Source: an uncultured Collinsella sp.
GTDB lineage: Bacteria; Actinomycetota; Coriobacteriia; Coriobacteriales; Coriobacteriaceae
Reading direction: 5' to 3'
NCBI GenBank assembly: GCA_937958315.1
Contig: CALFGH010000038.1
Location: 1-14,556, forward strand
Length of the DNA: 14,556 bases
Part shown: positions 6,385 through 13,479 of the stretch, one piece after another
Layout: each line of letters starts with the position of its first letter
Numbering within the stretch: the first letter of the stretch is position 1
The notes under the pieces: model-generated
What the model saw: only the letters and a program-made list of their open reading frames with translations
The model's database searches: none
What the model was told of the DNA's origin: nothing
Translations under genes and position numbers: made by a program

Positions 6385-7110
6385 TTACTTAAGGTAGCCG
6401 TCGGCGCGCAGCTTCTTGAGGTCCGAATCCTTGACCTCGCAGCCGGCGGGCAGCACCATAAACACGCGATCGCCCACCTCTTTGACCGTAGCGCCCAGGC
6501 CGCAGGCAAAGCCATAGCTAAAGTCCAAGACGCGTTTGGCGACCTCGGTGCGAACGCCAACAAAAATCAGCGCAACGGGCTGCTTGGTGCGCACGCGGCG
6601 GACAACGGTCTCGACATCGTCGTAGCTCTCGGGACGCAGGACATAGGCAGGCAGCTGCGGCGTGGCGTTAATGATGTTGTTTGCATAGGCCGAGGCGTCG
6701 CTCGGCGCAGAAGCGGGCGCAGGTGCCGCGGCACGAGCACGGGCGCTCTCGGCATAGCTCGACGGCGTGTCGTAAGCGCCGGGGCGATAGCCGCCTGCGG
6801 CACTATCCTGAGAACGCGACGGCGGATTGTACGTCGTTGCATGACGCGAGTCATCGCCGACCAGCTGGCCGGAGCGCGTATACACGGCGACCGACTCGGC
6901 CTCACCGCGGCGCGTCTGGCCCAGCAGGCCGTTACTCGGCTCGTCCTGGGTATAGAAGCCCTCGCCCGAGGTACCGCTGTAGCCGTTGTTCTGATAGCCA
7001 TCATCGTAGCCGTCATCGTAGCCGTAGTCGTCATCCTGGTCATAGCCCTGGTCGTAACCCTGCTGGCCGCCAAGGTGTATCTTATTTTTAATCTCGTCAA
7101 GGAAGCCCAT
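6385..7110 (-). CDS. sepF: SepF cell-division protein
   Basis: A 241-residue cytoplasmic division protein. SepF polymers anchor FtsZ filaments to the membrane in Gram-positives and Actinobacteria that lack FtsA. Residues 1-12 (MGFLDEIKNKIH) form the amphipathic membrane-binding helix. Residues 19-45 are a Tyr/Asp/Gly repeat (GYDQGYDQDDDYGYDDGY and similar). Residues 46-150 are a disordered Ser/Ala/Pro linker. The conserved SepF domain covers about 152-226, with LRPESYDDVETVVRRV, VALIFVGVRTEVAKRVLDF, a Gly-rich turn (YGFACGLGATVKEVG) and the closing strand VFMVLP. The linker makes it longer than the B. subtilis protein (about 150 residues). GAGAGGA lies about 8 nt before the ATG. It ends in a single TAA in the same frame as yggT. 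Confidence 0.95.
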   Translation of the reverse strand: MGFLDEIKNKIHLGGQQGYDQGYDQDDDYGYDDGYDDGYQNNGYSGTSGEGFYTQDEPSNGLLGQTRRGEAESVAVYTRSGQLVGDDSRHATTYNPPSRSQDSAAGGYRPGAYDTPSSYAESARARAAAPAPASAPSDASAYANNIINATPQLPAYVLRPESYDDVETVVRRVRTKQPVALIFVGVRTEVAKRVLDFSYGFACGLGATVKEVGDRVFMVLPAGCEVKDSDLKKLRADGYLK

Positions 7111-7170
7111 GGTTGTGTCCTCTCACGGTTTAGTGCAGGCGCTCTGTAAACCAGTGCGCACTTCAGAGCC

Positions 7171-7908
7171 CTATTTTACTGCAAACTCCGGGCTAAATAC
7201 TACCCTGCCCAGACGAATGAGCGTAGAGCCCTCCTCAAGGGCGGGCTCAAAGTCCTCGCTCATGCCGCAAGAGAGCTCGGGCAAGCTCAGATCGGGATGC
7301 GCCGCCTCCAGCTCATCCCTCAGCTCTCGCAGCCCGGCAAAAGTGCGACGTGCCACATCCTTGTTCCCTCGAGGAGCCATGGTCATAAGGCCCTGCACAC
7401 AAATTCCCTCAAGTTCCGCAAGCTCGCCGGCAGCGCCACGAATCTCATCGGGCGAAAAGCCGCCCTTGGACTCCTCGCCGCTTACGTTAACCTCGATTAG
7501 CACCTGTTGGGGAGCAGAAAGCTCGCCCGCTTCGATCTTGCGAACGGCACGGCTCGAGATCGCCTGCGCCAAATGAAGCGAACCAACCGAATGAATCAGC
7601 TCGGCCGAACCCAACACCGCGTTAATCTTGTTGGTCTGAAGGTTGCCGATCATATCAAAGCGTACCTTGGGCAGCTCCGGATGCTCCGCCAGACCTGCGA
7701 GTTTGCGGACGAGCTCTTGCGGGCGGTTCTCGGCAAAATGGCGGTATCCCACCTGGATGGCCACGATGGTCTCATCGACGCCGACGGTCTTGGACACGGC
7801 AATCAGACGCGCGGCATCGCGGGACCTCCCCGCGCGATCGAGCGCGGCATAGAAACGCTCGAGTATCTGCTCGCGGCGAGCGCGCATTACATTCAAATAG
7901 TTATCCAT
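7171..7908 (-). CDS. yggS: YggS/YlmE family PLP homeostasis protein
   Basis: A 245-residue pyridoxal-phosphate-binding protein with an alanine-racemase-like TIM-barrel (YggS/PROSC/PLPBP family). The family buffers intracellular PLP and affects amino-acid balance, and has no established racemase activity. The cofactor lysine is K40 in LIAVSKTVG. Other family motifs are HFAENRPQEL, FDMIGNLQTNK, VLIEVNVSGEESKGGF, GLMTM, and the C-terminal LSCGMSEDFEPAL with GSTLIRLGRVVF, which binds the phosphate. The ATG at 7908 has GGAGG 9 nt upstream. A TTG two codons earlier is too close to that site. It is followed by sepF (60-nt gap), as in the ylmE-sepF pair of other Gram-positives. A hairpin in the gap before it may separate it from phoU. 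Confidence 0.94.
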   Translation of the reverse strand: MDNYLNVMRARREQILERFYAALDRAGRSRDAARLIAVSKTVGVDETIVAIQVGYRHFAENRPQELVRKLAGLAEHPELPKVRFDMIGNLQTNKINAVLGSAELIHSVGSLHLAQAISSRAVRKIEAGELSAPQQVLIEVNVSGEESKGGFSPDEIRGAAGELAELEGICVQGLMTMAPRGNKDVARRTFAGLRELRDELEAAHPDLSLPELSCGMSEDFEPALEEGSTLIRLGRVVFSPEFAVK

Positions 7909-7960
7909 TGCCAATCGCCTCCGCTAACAGCACAACAAGTAGTCCCATGCTAACGCAAGA

Positions 7961-7988
7961 GCGCGGCCCCGCATCCGCAAGGCCGCGC
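7961..7988 (-). terminator. GC-rich hairpin after phoU, weak terminator
   Basis: GCGCGGCC and GGCCGCGC form a perfect 8-bp stem around a 12-nt loop, 40 nt past the phoU stop. On the minus strand it is followed by TCTTGCGTTAG rather than a T-run. It could attenuate read-through into yggS or protect the mRNA end, but it is not a textbook terminator. Confidence 0.45.
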
Positions 7989-8028
7989 ACCCTTAGGTAT
8001 TTACAATCTCTCAACGAACGGGGCTGCC

Positions 8029-8886
8029 CTAGTCCTCGTCGTCCTCGGCATCATCCTCGTCCTCAAGATGATCCAGCAGGTAGCGAAGCCCCTCGCTCAC
8101 CTCGTTAGCAGGCACCTTGGCAACATAGCGTGCATCGACGGCGGGCCTCATAATGACGCCCTCGCCCGAAGGCACGCGCATGCTCTCGAGCTCATCCTCG
8201 TCCGTACGGGCGATATCGCCGGCAGTCATACGCTGTCCGGTCAAAAGGAAGGTCAGACGGCAGGCGGCATCGATGGAAATCGAGGCGATGCGATCGAGGT
8301 AGCGCGAGACCATGATGGCGCGACGCAGGTCGTCATAGTTGCTGTCGTCGTCCATAAAATCGCCCGTATCCATACGATTAAAGGTGCGGAAGAACTTCTC
8401 GTACGCCGCATGCACCGGCTCGTCCTCGACGGCCAGGTTGCAGATGATGGACATGTCGTTAGTGACGAGCGCGGACAGCGATGAACCCAGCACCTGGTAA
8501 ACAGCTTCGGCCTCGGCCTCAACCGTACCGACGAGTTCCTGAGGCAGCGAGATGTCGGCCTTGACCATGTGACGCGTGGCGCGGCAGATTTGGCGAACCT
8601 TATCGGTCATGCGCTGCAGGTTAAAGTCGACGTAGATAATCGTCTGCAGCAATCGGAAGTCGGAGGCGACCGGCGACTGCGTGGCGATCAGGTTGTAGCA
8701 CACGGCCTCCAAATTGGCGCAGCGAGCATCAATCGAAAGCGTGCGCTTCTTGGTCTTGGTGGCGAGCTTGCGGTCGTCGGTCACATAGGCCTTCACGGCA
8801 TCATGAAGGGCAAGATCGACGGCCTCGTAGATGCTCAGCATCTCGTGACGGGCCTCGATGAGCTGACGGGAAAACAGTTTGCGCAT
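8029..8886 (-). CDS. phoU: PhoU-type phosphate signalling regulator, with C-terminal extension
   Basis: A 285-residue cytoplasmic helical protein. PhoU links the Pst transporter to the PhoR sensor kinase and restrains phosphate uptake when phosphate is ample. Two PhoU repeats are visible: residues 1-110 (MRKLFSRQLIEARHEMLSIYEAV; ASDFRLLQTIIYVDFNLQRMTDKV) and 120-215 (VSRYLDRIASISIDAA). The metal-binding E-x-x-x-D pattern is degenerate: QRMTD (91-95) in the first and DRIAS (198-202) in the second. About 70 residues follow the second repeat, where most PhoU proteins stop. They include a GEGVIMRPAVDARYVAK segment and a very acidic end (EDEDDAEDDED). Start ATG with GGAGTG 6 nt upstream. It sits 92 nt behind pstB, in normal pst order. 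Confidence 0.92.
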   Translation of the reverse strand: MRKLFSRQLIEARHEMLSIYEAVDLALHDAVKAYVTDDRKLATKTKKRTLSIDARCANLEAVCYNLIATQSPVASDFRLLQTIIYVDFNLQRMTDKVRQICRATRHMVKADISLPQELVGTVEAEAEAVYQVLGSSLSALVTNDMSIICNLAVEDEPVHAAYEKFFRTFNRMDTGDFMDDDSNYDDLRRAIMVSRYLDRIASISIDAACRLTFLLTGQRMTAGDIARTDEDELESMRVPSGEGVIMRPAVDARYVAKVPANEVSEGLRYLLDHLEDEDDAEDDED

Positions 8887-8906
8887 GGTTCACTCCAATC
8901 AGTTGG

Positions 8907-8953
8907 GTGCGGTCATGCCGCCCGCACAGTGAATACACACCGGACCAGGTCCG
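8907..8953 (-). other. Two hairpins in the pstB-phoU gap
   Basis: The 92-nt gap contains CGGACC-A-GGTCCG (8941-8953) and GTGCGG paired with CCGCAC (8907-8912 with 8922-8927). Such paired stems between cistrons often set the ratio of ABC transporter to PhoU through mRNA processing or partial termination. No T-run follows either stem. Confidence 0.4.
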
Positions 8954-8978
8954 ATCGGCTTGGGACTAGTCGCACCGA

Positions 8979-9782
<804 letters not shown>

Positions 9783-9794
9783 GGGACTCCTTAA

Positions 9795-10700
9795 CTAGCG
9801 GCGCTTGCGCGACAGATAACGCGCAAACAGGTTGAAGGCCAAAATAATCGCCATCAGCAAAAGCGCGGTGCCGTAGGCTGCGTTCATGTTGATGCCGTCA
9901 TTGGCAAGCAAATAAAGGTGAACAGTCATGGGACGACCGGAATCGAGCGGCGAAATAGGCAGATTGATGGCCTGACCCATGGTGTAGAGCACCACAGCGG
10001 TCTCGCCGATGGCGCGGCCGATGGCGAGCACGATGCCGGTGGCGATGCGGCCAAAAGCCGAAGGAAGCACGATCTTGGAGACGACCTGCCACTTGGTGGC
10101 GCCCAGGCCATATGCGCCCCAACGGATATAGCGCGGAACGGCGCGGATTGCTTCCTCGGTGGTACGCATGACGATGGGCAGCATCAGGAGTGCCAGCGCC
10201 AGGGCGGCCGAGACCATCGAAAGGCCCAGACCCATAGCCTCGACAAACAAGGCGTAGCCAAAGAGGCCCATAACAATGGAGGGCACCGAGGCTAGGGCAT
10301 CGGCAGCATAGCGAATGATGTCGACGACCTTGCCCTGCTTGGCGTACTCAGCCAGATAGACCGCAGCTAAGACGGCAACCGGCGCGCAGATGAGCATGGC
10401 GAGCGCCGTCACGTAGACGGTCGAGACAATCGTGGGCCAAATGCCACCTTCGGCGTTTACGCCCTGCGGCCAGCCAAAGATAAAGTCGAGCGAGATATGC
10501 GGCAGGCCGTTGATGACCACGTAGGCGATGATGGCGATCAGCACCAGCGTGGTGACATAGGCCGCAGCGCGAAACACGCCGAGCATGATCTTGTTGGAGA
10601 GGTCCTTGTTGATGCGGCCCTTCTTGCCATGGGAAAGGGCACGCTTGATACGCTCGCGCGACGAGGTCGTATCGACCATCGTGTCAACGGAATCGGACAT
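9795..10700 (-). CDS. pstA: Phosphate ABC transporter permease PstA
   Basis: A 301-residue inner permease half of the Pst importer. A polar, basic N-terminal segment (residues 1-40) comes before six transmembrane helices. The cytoplasmic coupling loop that docks with PstB is clear: EEAIRAVPRYIRWGAYGLGATKWQVVSKIVLPSAFGRIATGIVLAIGRAIGETAVVLY (about residues 182-239), including the EAA-like GAxxxGATKWQ pattern and the RAIGETA helix typical of PstA/PstC. The periplasmic stretch VNAEGGIWPTIVSTVY before helix 2 is also typical. The ATG is preceded by a G-rich ribosome site (GAGGGGG, about 8 nt). Three nucleotides separate it from pstC. Confidence 0.96.
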   Translation of the reverse strand: MSDSVDTMVDTTSSRERIKRALSHGKKGRINKDLSNKIMLGVFRAAAYVTTLVLIAIIAYVVINGLPHISLDFIFGWPQGVNAEGGIWPTIVSTVYVTALAMLICAPVAVLAAVYLAEYAKQGKVVDIIRYAADALASVPSIVMGLFGYALFVEAMGLGLSMVSAALALALLMLPIVMRTTEEAIRAVPRYIRWGAYGLGATKWQVVSKIVLPSAFGRIATGIVLAIGRAIGETAVVLYTMGQAINLPISPLDSGRPMTVHLYLLANDGINMNAAYGTALLLMAIILAFNLFARYLSRKRR

Positions 10701-10703
10701 AGC

Positions 10704-11627
10704 CTACCCCCTCTTCTTGGAAATCAGGCGGACGATACCCACCAGTGCAGCGGAGATGATAAACAGGACAACGCCCATGCCAAACAGAGCCGAGCGGTGC
10801 AGGCCCGAGGAATAACTCATGTCGAGCGCGATCTGACTCGTGAGCGTCGAGATGGGGCTCGAGATGCTATCCGGAATGACCGGGGCGTTGCCCACGACCA
10901 TCAGCACGGCCATGGTCTCACCGATGGCGCGACCCATACCCAAAACGATGGCGTCCACAATGCCCAGCTTGGCGGCCGGCAGCACGACTTTGTAGATGGT
11001 CTGCCACTTGGTGGCACCCATGGCATAGGATGCCTCGCGAATGCCCATGGGAATGGAATTGAGGGCATCGATGGTGAGCGTGGTGATGGTGGGAACGATC
11101 ATGATGGCGAGCACGAACCACGCCGTCAGCGCGCCAAAGCCAAGACCGCCGGTCAGCTGCGCGATAAACGGACGGATGATGACCATGCCAAAGAAGCCGT
11201 AGATGATGGAGGGGATGCCCGCCAGCAGGTCGACGGCGGGGCTGATGAGCCTGCGCACGCGCTTGCTGGCGATCTCGACCAGATACACAGCCGTGCCCAC
11301 ACCCAGGGGCACACCCATGGCGAGCGCACCGACAGTCACCAGACCAGAACCCGCCAGCAGCGACATAATGCCGTAGTGGCCCTCAGAGGGTGCCCATGTA
11401 AAGCTAAAGAAGTCCGCCAGGCCGATGTCGGTAAAGACCGGCAGCGCCGAGTACGTGGTAAAGACAAAAATCAGGATGACGGTGACGACCGCCAAGAACG
11501 CGCAGGCAAAGAAGATCCACTGCAGCGCCTTCTCCTTAAGATAGGTGCTGCGCGACACCAACGCCAACTCACGCTTTTTGGGCACCCGGGTCTCCTGCTC
11601 AATCTGGGGGGTTTCCTGTGCTTCCAC
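10704..11627 (-). CDS. pstC: Phosphate ABC transporter permease PstC
   Basis: A 307-residue partner permease of PstA. It has a charged cytoplasmic N terminus (EAQETPQIEQETRVPKKRE), then six helices. Typical features are FSFTWAPSEGHYGIMSLLAGSGLVT (periplasmic loop into helix 2), PSIIYGFFGM, and the PstB-docking loop GIREASYAMGATKWQTIYKVVLPAAKLGIVDAIVLGMGRAIGETMAV. The start is a GTG. GTG 11627 has GGGGAG 8 nt upstream and is preferred. GTG 11636 (three residues longer, overlapping the pstS stop) has its G-rich site only 1 nt away. Either way the gene is tightly packed behind pstS, implying co-translation. Confidence 0.95.
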   Translation of the reverse strand: MEAQETPQIEQETRVPKKRELALVSRSTYLKEKALQWIFFACAFLAVVTVILIFVFTTYSALPVFTDIGLADFFSFTWAPSEGHYGIMSLLAGSGLVTVGALAMGVPLGVGTAVYLVEIASKRVRRLISPAVDLLAGIPSIIYGFFGMVIIRPFIAQLTGGLGFGALTAWFVLAIMIVPTITTLTIDALNSIPMGIREASYAMGATKWQTIYKVVLPAAKLGIVDAIVLGMGRAIGETMAVLMVVGNAPVIPDSISSPISTLTSQIALDMSYSSGLHRSALFGMGVVLFIISAALVGIVRLISKKRG

Positions 11628-11628
11628 G

Positions 11629-12465
11629 CTACTCACTCCCCTTTCCGTCGTTGGTGACGGGAATAAAGCCCGCCTCGCGAATCTGCTTGTCCATCTTTTC
11701 GGACGTCACATAGTCGATGTAATCCTGCGCCTGCTGCGAAGGCGTCCCCTTCACAAAGAAGTAAAGGTCACGCGAGATGGGATAGCCGCCACTTGCGACC
11801 GTCTTCTCGGATGCCTCGACATGGTTGACCGAAACGGCCTTGACCGAGGTCTTAGCGTTGAGGCTCTCGACAAAACCCAGCGAGATGTAGCCAATAGCGC
11901 CACGCGAGCGGGACACGACATCGCGTACCTGACCCGTACCCGAAAGAACAGCCGAGCGGCGATCGAACGGCGTGCCGTCCATCACGATAGTGCGGAAGGC
12001 CTCGCGCGTACCGGACGCCTCGTCGCGGTTGATAACCTGAATCTTCAGGTCCTCTCCGCCGACTTCTTTCCAGTTGGTGATCTTGCCGGCGTAAATATCG
12101 CGGAGCTGCTCGGTCGAGAGATTGTCGACCGGGTTGTCGTCGTTCACGATGACTGCAATGCCGTCGTGTGCGATTACGATCGGGGTCAGGCCCAAATCCT
12201 GCTCGTCGGCATTGAGGCCACGAGACGAACTAGCGATGTCGGCGGTGCCGGCGCTAACAGCTTCGATGCCAGCAGATGAGCCAAGGCCGGAGACGAGCAC
12301 GTCGATGCCGGTCTCTTCCTTAAAGCCCTCCGCCGCGATCTCGGCAATGGGAAGGCACGTGGTCGAGCCGGCCACGGTAATAGAAGATGCGGAAGACCCC
12401 GAGGAGCAGGCGCACAGCGTGAGCGTGAGCACTGCCGCACTCAGGACCGATGCGATCTTTCTCAT
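11629..12465 (-). CDS. pstS: Phosphate-binding lipoprotein PstS
   Basis: A 278-residue extracellular phosphate receptor that delivers phosphate to PstC/PstA. Residues 1-20 (MRKIASVLSAAVLTLTLCAC) are a lipoprotein signal with lipobox L-C-A-C. Cys20 would be lipidated, which fits a cell without an outer membrane. Phosphate-contacting motifs follow: AGSTTCLP (32-39), SGLGSSAGIEAV (59-70), IASSSRGL (77-84), IAHDGIAVIVN (98-108) and RDEASGTREAF (147-157). The ATG (12465) overlaps the TGA of pgeF as ATGA and has only a weak ribosome site, so translational coupling to pgeF is likely. A longer in-frame reading to 12657 lies inside pgeF and is not used. First gene of the pst series. Confidence 0.96.
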   Translation of the reverse strand: MRKIASVLSAAVLTLTLCACSSGSSASSITVAGSTTCLPIAEIAAEGFKEETGIDVLVSGLGSSAGIEAVSAGTADIASSSRGLNADEQDLGLTPIVIAHDGIAVIVNDDNPVDNLSTEQLRDIYAGKITNWKEVGGEDLKIQVINRDEASGTREAFRTIVMDGTPFDRRSAVLSGTGQVRDVVSRSRGAIGYISLGFVESLNAKTSVKAVSVNHVEASEKTVASGGYPISRDLYFFVKGTPSQQAQDYIDYVTSEKMDKQIREAGFIPVTNDGKGSE

Positions 12466-13262
12466 AGCATCACGCCGATCGCAGCATGGCGCCCACAGGT
12501 GCCGCCCTCGTTGCGGTAGGAATAAAAGCGGTCGTTCTGACGAACGGTGGAAAGTTTGGTGTCCACAATGCCGTTCACATCGACACCGGCATCCACCAGC
12601 GCCTCGCGAATGACGGCGGAAAGATCGAGCATGCGAGAAGCAGTAGCATCGATGCACGAGAACTCGGCAGCAAAGCGATCCATAAGTTCTTGGGACACCT
12701 CGTACTCGTCACCCAGGATATGGGGGCCGATATAGGCAGAGATGTCGTCCGGCTTGCAGCCAGCCGCCTCGCAGAGCGCTTGGCACGCCTTGGCGGAAAT
12801 GCGCGCAATCGTGCCCTTCCAGCCAGAGTGCACCACGGCAAAGCCGCCGGGAGCCACCAGCACCACGGGAACGCAATCGGCAAAGCAGAGCATCACGGGC
12901 ACCTCACGGATCGTGCAGACGATGGCATCGCAGCCCTCGGCAATCTGCTCGCGAATGTTCTCGAGATCATCGGCACCGTTCGAGGTCACCGTCACGACAT
13001 GGTCACCGTGTACTTGATTGGGAACAAGCAGGTTGTGCTCGCACTCGGCAGCCCCTATGGCCTCGAGCGTGCGGCGACGATTTTCTTGAACGGCAAAGGG
13101 GTCATCGCCAACATGCGAGCCTAGATTGAGTGAGGAGTACGCATCTTCTGAAACACCACCGGTGCGCTCGGTAAAGGCAAAACGAACATCGTGTGTCGCG
13201 CCCTCTACCAACGTAACTCCATCATGGTCGACACGCGAAACGTTGTCCGCACGTGCTGCCAT
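12462..13262 (-). CDS. pgeF: PgeF/YfiH polyphenol-oxidase-fold protein (YlmD)
   Basis: A 266-residue enzyme of the DUF152 (Cu-oxidase_4, PF02578) family. E. coli PgeF removes wrongly incorporated L-Ser from peptidoglycan precursors, and related proteins act as purine-nucleoside phosphorylases or deaminases (LACC1 type). The metal/catalytic triad is intact: H85 in PNQVHGD, C130 in CFADCVP and H145 in VVHSGWKG. TERTGGVSEDAYSSLNLGSHVGD (about 31-53), AYIGPHI and the final YSYRNEGGTCGRHAA are also diagnostic. The start is ATG 13262, with AGGAGG about 8 nt upstream. The frame extends 35 codons further without support. It follows ftsZ beyond a terminator and shares ATGA with pstS, so it leads the pst transcript. 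Confidence 0.94.
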   Translation of the reverse strand: MAARADNVSRVDHDGVTLVEGATHDVRFAFTERTGGVSEDAYSSLNLGSHVGDDPFAVQENRRRTLEAIGAAECEHNLLVPNQVHGDHVVTVTSNGADDLENIREQIAEGCDAIVCTIREVPVMLCFADCVPVVLVAPGGFAVVHSGWKGTIARISAKACQALCEAAGCKPDDISAYIGPHILGDEYEVSQELMDRFAAEFSCIDATASRMLDLSAVIREALVDAGVDVNGIVDTKLSTVRQNDRFYSYRNEGGTCGRHAAIGVML

Positions 13263-13366
13263 ACTAAAGCCTCCTAATAACACAAGTATCGCGGCGACGC
13301 CGCTGCAGTCCGTGCCATACGGCTGCCATACTTCATCAAAAAGGATACCCGCAGCGGTAGGGACCA

Positions 13367-13418
13367 AACGTAAAGGGAACGTAAGGAGATTGGAGGCTTT
13401 CGTTTACAAAGGTGAAAC
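13367..13418 (-). promoter_or_regulatory. Candidate PHO box: 11-bp-periodic repeats upstream of pgeF-pst
   Basis: Two repeat pairs with exact 11-nt phasing lie in the ftsZ-pgeF gap. On the plus strand AACGTAA is at 13367-13373 and 13378-13384. On the minus strand GTTTCACCTTT is followed by GTAAACG (units starting at 13418 and 13407), resembling actinobacterial PhoP units of the GTTCACC type. The 11-nt phase is what OmpR/PhoB-class regulators recognise. The region lies downstream of the ftsZ terminator and 105-160 nt before pgeF. Core promoter boxes are not clear. Confidence 0.4.
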
Positions 13419-13423
13419 ACAAG

Positions 13424-13455
13424 AAAAAAGGGGTGCGCCCAATCGGACGCACCCC
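13424..13455 (-). terminator. Rho-independent terminator after ftsZ
   Basis: On the minus strand GGGGTGCG and CGCACCCC form a perfect 8-bp stem around a 10-nt loop, followed by six T and then CTTG. It lies 24 nt beyond the ftsZ stop and separates ftsZ transcription from pgeF and the pst genes. Confidence 0.92.
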
Positions 13456-13479
13456 ATGCAGGTCGTTGATAAAGACGAA

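Noticed and set aside
7141..7169. GCTCTG/CAGAGC inverted repeat between yggS and sepF as a terminator
   Set aside because: The stem has only 6 bp with a 17-nt loop and no T-run. It lies in a short gap between genes that are normally co-transcribed.
10497..11657. 386-codon open frame on the plus strand opposite pstA and pstC
   Set aside because: It is antisense to two clear permease genes. Its His/Asp/Arg/Gly-rich translation has no domain pattern, as expected for the mirror of GC-rich codons.
12466..12657. Upstream extension of pstS by 64 residues
   Set aside because: The extension lies inside pgeF in another frame and is Cys/Arg/His-rich. The ATG at 12465 directly starts a lipoprotein signal peptide.
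13263..13367. 35-residue N-terminal extension of pgeF
   Set aside because: AGGAGG sits 8 nt before ATG 13262, and the extra residues lack family similarity. The region carries the likely regulatory repeats instead.
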